Part shown: in pieces, positions 1 to 5,723 of the stretch
Layout: every line of letters begins with the position of its first letter
Position numbering within the stretch: the stretch's first letter is position 1
Assembly: GCA_028748945.1 (NCBI GenBank)
Contig: JAQTOL010000116.1
Location: 1 to 8,658, forward strand
Source of the DNA: Paludibacter sp.
GTDB taxonomy: Bacteria > Bacteroidota > Bacteroidia > Bacteroidales > Paludibacteraceae
Reading direction: 5' to 3'
DNA: 8,658 bases
Notes under the pieces: generated by a model
Database searches by the model: none
Seen by the model: the letters and a program-made list of their open reading frames with translations, nothing else
Told to the model about the DNA's origin: nothing
Translations under genes and position numbers: made by a program

Positions 1-426
1 TACGATGCCTGTGCCAATCAGGGAGCCGATGTAGCTATCGGTTCACGTTACGTGACCGGTGTAAATGTAGTCAACTGGCCCATGGACCGGGTATTAATGT
101 CCTATATGGCCTCGAAATATGTCAGGTTTATTCTCGGAGTGAAAATTGCAGACACCACAGCCGGTTTCAAATGTTATCGACGCGAAGTTCTCGAAACAAT
201 AGATCTGGATAAAATAAGGTTTAAAGGTTATGCATTTCAGATAGAAATGAAATTTACCGCCTTTAAATGTGGCTTTACATTGAAAGAAGTTCCCATCATT
301 TTTATTAATCGAGTATTAGGAACATCCAAAATGAGCGGTGGTATTTTTGGCGAAGCTTTTCTTGGAGTCATTCAATTAAAGATTAATAGTCTGATGCACA
401 AATTTCCACAAAAGAAAATAAAATAA
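1..426 (+). CDS. Polyprenol-phosphate mannosyltransferase-like glycosyltransferase family 2 (5' truncated)
   Basis: The reading frame is open from the first base, so the start lies upstream; 141 residues are visible against about 240-250 for the family. Enzymes of this DPM1-like GT2 group transfer a sugar, usually mannose from GDP-mannose, to a polyprenyl phosphate on the cytoplasmic face of the inner membrane. Visible signatures are GADVAIGSRY (residues 8-17), DTTAGFKCYRREVLE (51-65), GYAFQIEM (76-83) and the RVLGTSKMS motif (104-112), a close match to the RxxGxSKM signature of this family. The nucleotide-binding N-terminal part, including the DxD region, is outside the window. No C-terminal membrane domain follows, so this is the single-domain form. 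A 23-bp gap to pyrC suggests co-transcription. The family call is secure; the exact sugar and lipid acceptor are inferred. Confidence 0.88.
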   Translation, partial: YDACANQGADVAIGSRYVTGVNVVNWPMDRVLMSYMASKYVRFILGVKIADTTAGFKCYRREVLETIDLDKIRFKGYAFQIEMKFTAFKCGFTLKEVPIIFINRVLGTSKMSGGIFGEAFLGVIQLKINSLMHKFPQKKIK

Positions 427-449
427 TTTCATAATTTTCCTATCCGACT

Positions 450-1799
450 TTGAAAAAGCAACAACTCATACGAAACGCAACTATCGTGAACGAAGGACGA
501 ACCTTCATTGGATCCGTGTTGATTCACGGCGAACAAATTGTAGCTGTTTATGAAGAGAACGAACCGATTGAATTATCAGAACCTTGTGTTGAAATAGATG
601 CTACCGGTTTACTACTTATACCCGGGGTTATTGACGATCAGGTGCATTTCCGTGATCCGGGTTTAACACACAAAGGGGATTTGTTTTCGGAAAGCAGAGC
701 TGCAGTGGCAGGTGGTATTACTTCATTCATGGATATGCCGAACACCCGTCCACAAGCAACCACCATTGAAATTCTGGAGGAAAAATATACATCGGCTGCT
801 GAGAAATCGCTGGCCAACTATTCTTTTTTAATGGGAGTCACAAATGACAACATAGAAGAACTTAAAAAGGTAGATGGTCATCGGGTTGCCGGAGTAAAAA
901 TGTTTATGGGATCATCCACCGGTAATATGCTGGTTGATAATGCGGAAACATTAAACCGTGTCTTCGCTGAAATTCCCCTGTTAATCGTTACACATTGTGA
1001 GGATGAAACAATCATACAAAAGAATATTGCACATTACAAAGAATTGTTGGGTGACGATATTCCAATTGAATATCATCCTATCATTCGAAGCGCGGAAGCT
1101 TGCTATAAATCTTCATCATACGCCGTAGAACTGGCTACCAAATATAATTCCCGTTTGCACGTTTTCCATTTGTCATCGGCCATGGAGATGTCATTGTTTA
1201 CTTCCGATATTCCTTTGAAAGAAAAACGTATAACAGCCGAAGTCTGTGTTCACCATTTGTGGTTTTCGGATGCCGACTATGCCAAATACGGAAACCGTAT
1301 TAAATGGAATCCGGCCGTTAAAGCCGAATCGGATCGTCTGGCATTAATAGATGCAGTCAATTCAAATAAAATTGATGTCATCGCGACCGATCATGCTCCA
1401 CATTTATTGTCCGAAAAAGAAGGCTCTTGTTTAAAGGCGGCTTCCGGAGGACCGTTGGTTCAACATTCACTGGTTGCCATGTTGCAAATGTTTAAGCAGG
1501 GAAATTTCAGTCTGGAAAAGGTAGTGGAAAAACTGTGCCACGCTCCTGCTGAATTATTTCGAATTGAAAAACGTGGGTTTATCCGGCCCGGATATTTCGC
1601 CGATTTAGTTTTGGTCGATCCAAATCGCCCGTGGACTGTCAGTTCCGAAAATATTTTATATAAATGCGGTTGGTCGCCTTTTGAAGGAACCCGATTCGAT
1701 GCATCGGTTTTAAATACCTGGGTGAATGGTCAAATGGTTTACGATAACGGACAAATTGACGATACGGTACGGGGTAAAAGGCTTCTTTTTAATTATTAA
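450..1799 (+). CDS. pyrC: Dihydroorotase
   Basis: This cytoplasmic amidohydrolase reversibly cyclises N-carbamoyl-aspartate to dihydroorotate, the third step of pyrimidine synthesis. At 449 residues it has class I length. Metal-site candidates are H66 in [10 protein letters not shown] (62-71), K150 in [10 protein letters not shown]182 in THCED, H240 in HVFHLSS and D314 in [15 protein letters not shown] (94-101) and the C-terminal [13 protein letters not shown] (379-391) are also typical. The first His of the usual H-x-H metal motif is Gln64; I recall the same Q-V-H in Porphyromonas and Bacteroides dihydroorotases, so I read it as a lineage trait rather than decay. The start is TTG at 450: an in-frame stop lies at 432-434 and no ATG or GTG is close. 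There is no Shine-Dalgarno sequence. A related amidohydrolase such as allantoinase is possible but less likely. Confidence 0.93.
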   Translation: MKKQQLIRNATIVNEGRTFIGSVLIHGEQIVAVYEENEPIELSEPCVEIDATGLLLIPGVIDDQVHFRDPGLTHKGDLFSESRAAVAGGITSFMDMPNTRPQATTIEILEEKYTSAAEKSLANYSFLMGVTNDNIEELKKVDGHRVAGVKMFMGSSTGNMLVDNAETLNRVFAEIPLLIVTHCEDETIIQKNIAHYKELLGDDIPIEYHPIIRSAEACYKSSSYAVELATKYNSRLHVFHLSSAMEMSLFTSDIPLKEKRITAEVCVHHLWFSDADYAKYGNRIKWNPAVKAESDRLALIDAVNSNKIDVIATDHAPHLLSEKEGSCLKAASGGPLVQHSLVAMLQMFKQGNFSLEKVVEKLCHAPAELFRIEKRGFIRPGYFADLVLVDPNRPWTVSSENILYKCGWSPFEGTRFDASVLNTWVNGQMVYDNGQIDDTVRGKRLLFNY

Positions 1800-1822
1800 C
1801 GATTTCAATAATTTTAAAATTT

Positions 1823-2854
1823 ATGAATAAAAAAGCATTAGGTTATCTGATTGCCGGTTTAATTTTTGTTGCTTTTGCTTTTATTTATTATTCTCCTTTT
1901 AAAGAAAAAGCCAAAAAAGTCGAATATATTCATAACGAAGGCCAAACACAGGGAACCTATTATTCAGCTACTTATTTGCAACCTGAAGGGATTGACCTGC
2001 AGAAAAAAATTGAAGATCGCATGCATGCATTTGATCTTTCACTTTCAACATTCATTCCTCAATCGATTATTTCGAGAATCAATCAGAATGATACTACAGT
2101 AAAAACGGATTCTGATTTTGAAACGATGTTTAAGGAAGCAATGGTAGTTTCGAAGCATACAAATGGAGCATTTGATATTACCGTTGGACCGCTGGTAAAG
2201 GCCTGGGGATTTTATGGAAATGTAGTTCACAAAAAAATACCCAATGTAAAAGAGATATTACCTCATATCGGGTATCACAAAGTCAGGATTGAAAATCATA
2301 AATTAATAAAAGATGATCCGAAGATAATAATCGATGCGAATGCATTAGCGCAGGGACAATCATCTGATATAATTGCTAAACTACTGGAAAACAATGGTTG
2401 TAAAAACTATATGATTGAAATTGGTGGTGAAATTGTATGCAAAGGCCTGAATAAAGAAGGTAAAAAATGGCAGATTGGTATTGATAAACCGATTGACGAT
2501 TCAACAAATACAAAAAATGAGATTCAGACAATCTTATCCATAACCGATCGAGGTCTGACCACTTCGGGGAATTATCGAAAATTTTATTATCTGAACGGTA
2601 AAAAATATGCCCATGAAATTGATCCGCGTAATGGTTATCCTGTGGTTCATCAATTGCTGAGTGCGACAGTTGTAGCTCCCACCTGTATACAGGCAGATGC
2701 CTATGCAACAGCGTTTATGGTGCTGGGTATTGATAGCAGTTTGCAGATTTGTAAGAGCATTCCCGGTATGGATTGTTACTTAATTTATGTCGACGATAAA
2801 GGCAAAAACCAGGTGATTTATACCGATGGTTTTAAAAAATACCTAAATCCATAA
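1823..2854 (+). CDS. apbE: ApbE family FAD:protein FMN transferase, membrane-anchored
   Basis: ApbE enzymes use FAD and Mg2+ to attach FMN covalently to a Thr or Ser of exported or membrane electron-transfer proteins such as NqrB, NqrC and RnfG. The N-terminus has KK followed by a hydrophobic segment (about residues 7-23) without a lipobox Cys, so the protein is probably held in the inner membrane with its catalytic domain in the periplasm. ApbE signatures in order are QGTYYSATY (43-51), FDITVGPLVKAWGF (117-130), DANALAQGQSSD (171-182), the MIEIGGEI strand (197-204), TTSGNYRKFY (246-255), HEIDPRNGYPV (264-274) and ADAYATAFMVLG (291-302), where D292 is the expected metal ligand. The length of 343 residues is normal. 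It lies 23 bp after pyrC. No flavoprotein substrate is encoded nearby, so its target is unknown from this window. Confidence 0.93.
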   Translation: MNKKALGYLIAGLIFVAFAFIYYSPFKEKAKKVEYIHNEGQTQGTYYSATYLQPEGIDLQKKIEDRMHAFDLSLSTFIPQSIISRINQNDTTVKTDSDFETMFKEAMVVSKHTNGAFDITVGPLVKAWGFYGNVVHKKIPNVKEILPHIGYHKVRIENHKLIKDDPKIIIDANALAQGQSSDIIAKLLENNGCKNYMIEIGGEIVCKGLNKEGKKWQIGIDKPIDDSTNTKNEIQTILSITDRGLTTSGNYRKFYYLNGKKYAHEIDPRNGYPVVHQLLSATVVAPTCIQADAYATAFMVLGIDSSLQICKSIPGMDCYLIYVDDKGKNQVIYTDGFKKYLNP

Positions 2855-2865
2855 TTTTCAATAGA

Positions 2866-2915
2866 TAACAAAAAACTTCTTCTTTTGTTAAATAGAATCA
2901 TTATATTTTTTTTTT
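2866..2915 (+). terminator. Weak hairpin with delayed T-tract after apbE
   Basis: An 8-bp perfect inverted repeat, TAACAAAA (2866-2873) and TTTTGTTA (2883-2890), encloses a 9-nt loop just after the apbE stop. The stem is almost all A-T, and the ten-T run (2906-2915) starts 15 nt after it rather than directly. This could be a weak terminator separating apbE from bamD, but the geometry is not classical and the T-run may instead belong to the bamD promoter region. Confidence 0.3.
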
Positions 2916-2929
2916 CCTGATAAAATAAC

Positions 2930-2937
2930 TACTTTTG
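2930..2937 (+). promoter_or_regulatory. Bacteroidetes -7 promoter element for bamD-rpoZ
   Basis: TACTTTTG matches the Bacteroidetes primary-sigma -7 consensus TAnnTTTG and sits 16 nt before the bamD ATG. That predicts transcription starting around 2941-2945 and a very short leader. A clear -33 TTTG is not visible; the equivalent position is occupied by the T-run at 2906-2915. The call rests on the motif and its placement. Confidence 0.55.
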
Positions 2938-2953
2938 CACTCCAAATTATTAT

Positions 2954-3757
2954 ATGAAAAGGTTCCCACTTGTTCTTTTAGTCCTGATTTTATCACTTGT
3001 TTCCTGTAGCGAATATCAAAAATTACTCAAATCAGACGATGCTGAGTTGAAATATACGAAAGCAGTTGAATATTTCGATAAAGGTGATTTTATGCGGGCT
3101 TCAACGTTGTTTGATGCTGTGGCTAATTATTACAAAGGCACGGAACGGTCTGAAACCGTTTTAAACTATTTGGCAAAATCCTACATGGGTCAAAAGGATT
3201 ATGCAACGGCAAGCGATTATTATAAAACCTATGTGAAGACCTACCCGAAAGGCAAATATGTTATCGAATCGAAGTACATGATAGGGTATTGCTACTATCT
3301 TGATTCACCCGATGCCCGCCTGGATCAGACTTCAACATACAGTGCCATATCAGCTTTACAGGAGTTTATTGAAATTTACCCTGAAAGTGAACGGGTTCCC
3401 GAAGCAAATAAATTACTGGATGAATTGACAAATAAACTGGCTTATAAAGCCTATTTAAACTCTAAACTGTATTACAATTTAGGTAATTACCTTGGGAATA
3501 ATTATGAATCATGTGTTATTACCGCCCAAAATGCACTTAAAGACTATCCTGCAACCTCCTATCGGGAAGAATTATCCATGTTAATTTTGGAAGCAAAATA
3601 TGAACAGGCAGTACAAAGTGTCGAAGTAAAGAAAATAGAACGTTACCGGAATACGGTAGATGAGTACTACAATTTTATTAATGAGTTTCCGGATGGAAAA
3701 TATCGGAAGCAGGCAGATAAGATTTTCAATGAATGTAAAAAAATTGTGAAAGATTAA
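2954..3757 (+). CDS. bamD: Outer membrane protein assembly factor BamD (TPR lipoprotein)
   Basis: BamD is the essential lipoprotein partner of BamA in the BAM complex, which folds beta-barrel proteins into the outer membrane; it acts on the periplasmic face. The N-terminus is a lipoprotein signal peptide: MKR, a hydrophobic core (5-16), then lipobox LVSC with lipidated Cys18. The mature protein is a set of TPR-like helical pairs, roughly residues 30-63, 68-99, 103-142, 168-199 and 205-245. The segment LDQTSTYSAISALQEFIEIYP (123-143) matches the characteristic BamD region that carries conserved S/T-AI-ALQ-F-YP positions. The length of 267 residues fits Bacteroidetes homologues. It is preceded by its own candidate promoter and followed 12 bp later by the omega subunit gene, so the two are probably one operon. 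Other TPR lipoproteins are possible but less likely given length and context. Confidence 0.88.
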   Translation: MKRFPLVLLVLILSLVSCSEYQKLLKSDDAELKYTKAVEYFDKGDFMRASTLFDAVANYYKGTERSETVLNYLAKSYMGQKDYATASDYYKTYVKTYPKGKYVIESKYMIGYCYYLDSPDARLDQTSTYSAISALQEFIEIYPESERVPEANKLLDELTNKLAYKAYLNSKLYYNLGNYLGNNYESCVITAQNALKDYPATSYREELSMLILEAKYEQAVQSVEVKKIERYRNTVDEYYNFINEFPDGKYRKQADKIFNECKKIVKD

Positions 3758-3769
3758 AATAACAGCATT

Positions 3770-4099
3770 ATGGAATACAAAAAAGTAAATGCACCAACAA
3801 ACACTATTTCACGTGATATGAACACGATGAGTGAGAATATCGGGAATGTGTACGAAACTGTAAAAGTGATTGGTAAACGTGCCAACCAAATTAGTGTAGA
3901 AACGAAAGCGGAGCTTGATAAGAAATTACAGGAGTTTGCCTCTTTTAACGAGAATATCGAAGAAGTTTTCGAAAACAGAGAACAAATCGAAATTTCACGT
4001 TACTACGAAAAACTACCTAAAGCAGTACTCATTGCAACTCAGGAGTTTTTGGAAGACAAAGTTTACCATCGTAATCCGCTTAAAGATAAATTGAAATAA
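3770..4099 (+). CDS. rpoZ: DNA-directed RNA polymerase omega subunit (Rpb6/RpoZ family, Bacteroidetes type)
   Basis: Omega binds the beta-prime subunit and helps RNA polymerase assemble and stay stable. The 109-residue protein shows the core omega/Rpb6 pattern NVYETVKVIGKRANQIS (about residues 26-42), comparable to the N-Y-V-AKRARQL segment of classical omega, followed by a charged helix (45-70) and a C-terminal segment with ENREQIEISRYYEKLPK (68-84). I recognise this longer form, with an N-terminal NAPTNTISRDM extension, as the Bacteroidetes variety. The ATG lies 12 bp after bamD, indicating co-transcription, and the strong terminator that begins 29 bp after its stop closes the unit. Many annotations call it simply an Rpb6 family protein. 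Confidence 0.87.
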   Translation: MEYKKVNAPTNTISRDMNTMSENIGNVYETVKVIGKRANQISVETKAELDKKLQEFASFNENIEEVFENREQIEISRYYEKLPKAVLIATQEFLEDKVYHRNPLKDKLK

Positions 4100-4127
4100 A
4101 ATCTGTTTCAATCTATTTCTCTTCATC

Positions 4128-4179
4128 AGATAAAAGAATATTGTGTACAATGTGACACTTTATTCTTTTATCTTTTTTT
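4128..4179 (+). terminator. Intrinsic terminator of the bamD-rpoZ operon
   Basis: A perfect 13-bp inverted repeat, AGATAAAAGAATA (4128-4140) and TATTCTTTTATCT (4161-4173), is followed at once by a run of T residues (4173-4179). The 20-nt loop itself contains a further 4-bp stem, GTGT (4143-4146) with ACAC (4155-4158). The stem is A-T rich but long and ends in a proper T-tract, as expected of a Rho-independent terminator downstream of rpoZ. Confidence 0.85.
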
Positions 4180-4181
4180 GT

Positions 4182-4215
4182 TTTGTGCGAAGTTCGATTC
4201 ATTTTTGTATTTTTG
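4182..4215 (+). promoter_or_regulatory. Candidate promoter for the coaBC-DUF4835-recN cluster
   Basis: TATTTTTG (4208-4215) matches the Bacteroidetes -7 consensus TAnnTTTG. A TTTG at 4182-4185 lies 22 nt upstream, close to the expected -33 spacing. A start near 4220-4224 would give a leader of about 260-270 nt before the coaBC ATG. The motif is short and the region T-rich, so a chance match is possible; it is nevertheless the best promoter candidate in this intergenic region. TTAATTTG (4468-4475) is only a near match and sits too close to the ATG. Confidence 0.45.
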
Positions 4216-4275
4216 TGGTCTTGAGTTGGGAACAAAAAATGCGACCTTTCGAAGGAACTACTTTCAATCGATTGT

Positions 4276-4468
4276 ATAATTCTACTTTACCTAATTAAAG
4301 CATGGATAACAATAATCGAAAAAATTACAAAACAGTTGTAACTTCAAGTCCCCTTTAGGGGATTTAGGTGCGGTTAAATTGATGTATTGCCCGCCCCAAG
4401 CCCCTGAAGGGGATGTAAATTACTATCATCAATCACAAACATTTTTATTCTAGTAAAGTAGAAATAAT
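4276..4468. mobile_element. Possible MITE-like element with terminal inverted repeats
   Basis: TTCTACTTTAC (4280-4290) and GTAAAGTAGAA (4453-4463) form a perfect 11-bp inverted repeat about 184 bp apart end to end. ATAAT occurs directly outside both ends (4276-4280 and 4464-4468; the left copy overlaps the repeat by one base), as a target duplication would. The interior carries the REP-like palindrome and no transposase. This fits a small non-autonomous element, but the region is AT-rich and the same pairing could be the base stem of a folded coaBC leader RNA. Confidence 0.25.
4349..4413. repeat. REP-like bipartite palindromic repeat
   Basis: Two GC-rich arms, 4349-4373 and 4391-4413, are imperfect inverted copies of each other (20 of 23 aligned positions match, with one 2-nt gap) around a 17-nt spacer. 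Each arm is itself a small hairpin: CCCC-TTTA-GGGG in the left and CCCC-TGAA-GGGG in the right. It stands out sharply from the AT-rich surroundings. From memory, very similar CCCCTTTAGGGGATTTAGG sequences recur between genes in many Bacteroidetes genomes. No T-tract follows, so a terminator role is unlikely. Confidence 0.75.
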
Positions 4469-4485
4469 TAATTTGTAAAAATAAG

Positions 4486-5685
4486 ATGTTACAAAATAAA
4501 AAGATCATTCTGGGTGTAACAGGAAGTATAGCGGCCTATAAAGCAGCGCAACTCATACGTCTGTTGGTAAAAGAAGGTGCCGAAGTAAAAGTAATTATGA
4601 CTCCGTTGGCTAAAGAATTTATTACCCCGCTAACACTGGCTACTTTATCTAAAAACCCTATTTTAATTGATTTTTTTGACCCTACGAACGGGAACTGGAA
4701 CAGTCATGTCGATTTGGGATTATGGGCCGATGCTTTTCTGATAGCACCTGCAACTGCCAATACCATTGCTAAAATGTCTACCGGAGTTGCCGATAATCTG
4801 TTATTGACTACCTATCTCTCGGCAAAATGCCCGGTATTTGTTGCCCCCGCCATGGATTTGGATATGTTCGCCCACCCCACCATGCAACGAAATATGGAAA
4901 CACTACAGTCTATCGGAAATCTGATTATCGAACCTGCAAGTGGTGAATTAGCCAGCGGACTGGAGGGTAAAGGGCGCATGGAAGAACCTGAAAAAATTGT
5001 CCGTTTTCTCGATGATTATTTTACGGCGAAACCGTTACTTGGAAAAAAAATACTGATTACCGCCGGTCCAACATACGAAAAGATCGATCCCGTACGTTTT
5101 GTAGGAAATTATTCCTCCGGAAAGATGGGATTTGCTTTGGCTGAAGTTTGCGCGAAACAGGGAGCTGAAGTTTGCCTGATTGCCGGACCGGTTCAATTAA
5201 AGACAGATCACCCGAATATAGAACGCATTGATGTCAAAACGGCACAAGAAATGTTTGATGTAGTCATGACACGTTACTATTCGGAAGATGGAGCCATATT
5301 ATGTGCTGCCGTGGCAGATTTTACTCCCGTAGAAACAGCACAGACCAAGTTAAAGCGGGAAAATGAAAACCTGATACTGGAGCTAAAACCAACCGTGGAT
5401 ATTGCAGCCGAACTGGGGAAAATGAAAATGGAAAATCAGTTTCTGATTGGTTTTGCCCTGGAAACAAATAACGAAGAAGCGAATGCGTTACAAAAGATGG
5501 AGCGTAAGAATCTAGATTTTATCGTCCTGAATTCCCTGAAAGATGATCAGGCAGGATTTGGGTTTGATACCAACAAAATCAGTATTTTATTCCGCTCCGG
5601 CACAATCAAGTCATTTGATCTTAAAAGTAAAAATGAAGTAGCTGAAGACATTATTGCCGAATTAAACAATCTGATTTGCGATTGA
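4486..5685 (+). CDS. coaBC: Bifunctional phosphopantothenoylcysteine decarboxylase / phosphopantothenate-cysteine ligase
   Basis: CoaBC makes 4'-phosphopantetheine for coenzyme A: the C-terminal CoaB half joins 4'-phosphopantothenate to cysteine using CTP, and the N-terminal CoaC half, an FMN flavoprotein, decarboxylates the product. The CoaC part (1-180) shows GSIAAYKAA (13-21), catalytic His74 in NSHVDL, PATANTIAKMSTGVADNLL (88-106), PAMDLDMFAHP (121-131) and SGELASGLEGKGRM (152-165). The CoaB part (185-399) shows ITAGPTYEKIDPVRF (191-205), NYSSGKMG (208-215), AAVADFTP (274-281), K288 in TKLK and IGFALET (321-327). The 399-residue length is normal. Relative to the E. coli enzyme, the substrate-binding Asn (N125) is Asp124 and the catalytic Cys (C158) is Ser157; I believe this is common in Bacteroidetes, so not a sign of inactivation. 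It heads a three-gene cluster, 38 bp before the DUF4835 gene. Confidence 0.95.
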   Translation: MLQNKKIILGVTGSIAAYKAAQLIRLLVKEGAEVKVIMTPLAKEFITPLTLATLSKNPILIDFFDPTNGNWNSHVDLGLWADAFLIAPATANTIAKMSTGVADNLLLTTYLSAKCPVFVAPAMDLDMFAHPTMQRNMETLQSIGNLIIEPASGELASGLEGKGRMEEPEKIVRFLDDYFTAKPLLGKKILITAGPTYEKIDPVRFVGNYSSGKMGFALAEVCAKQGAEVCLIAGPVQLKTDHPNIERIDVKTAQEMFDVVMTRYYSEDGAILCAAVADFTPVETAQTKLKRENENLILELKPTVDIAAELGKMKMENQFLIGFALETNNEEANALQKMERKNLDFIVLNSLKDDQAGFGFDTNKISILFRSGTIKSFDLKSKNEVAEDIIAELNNLICD

Positions 5686-5723
5686 CAACTGATTAGTAAC
5701 AACTGAATTAACTGAGAACCGAT

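Larger units (their letters stand above)
4100..4485. other. 386-bp intergenic region between rpoZ and coaBC
   Basis: This is the only gene-free stretch longer than 300 bases. In order it contains the rpoZ terminator (4128-4179), a candidate promoter (4208-4215), a 10-bp palindrome CAATCGATTG (4265-4274), the left arm of an 11-bp inverted repeat (4280-4290), a GC-rich REP-like inverted repeat (4349-4413), the right arm of the 11-bp repeat (4453-4463) and the coaBC start at 4486. Two tiny open frames exist, 4239-4298 (19 codons) and 4302-4358 (18 codons, stopping inside the REP-like repeat), but neither has support as a gene. No tRNA or rRNA pattern was seen. Confidence 0.7.

Noticed and set aside
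52..426. GTG at 52 as the start of the first gene
   Set aside because: The frame is open upstream to base 1 and encodes the conserved GADVAIGSRY motif before this GTG, so the gene begins outside the window.
1810..1821. 12-bp perfect palindrome AATTTTAAAATT just before the apbE ATG
   Set aside because: It is made only of A and T in an AT-rich gap, so chance is a sufficient explanation, and there is no second copy to suggest an operator.
2376..2708. 110-residue open frame on the minus strand
   Set aside because: It lies wholly within apbE, whose family motifs are intact on the plus strand, and its translation is rich in His, Tyr and Ser with no recognisable domain. It is a frame shadow.
4239..4298. 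19-codon frame beginning MRPFEGTTFN, resembling the PFEGTRF stretch of the dihydroorotase
   Set aside because: The likeness covers only about seven residues and the rest is unrelated, so a pyrC fragment duplication is not supported.
4349..4413. Reading the GC-rich hairpins as a terminator or a CRISPR repeat
   Set aside because: No T-tract follows either hairpin, and there is a single pair in inverted rather than regularly spaced direct orientation.
5687..5715. Three copies of AACTGA between coaBC and the DUF4835 gene
   Set aside because: The hexamers are unevenly spaced (14 and 9 nt), short and of low complexity; no binding-site family fits.
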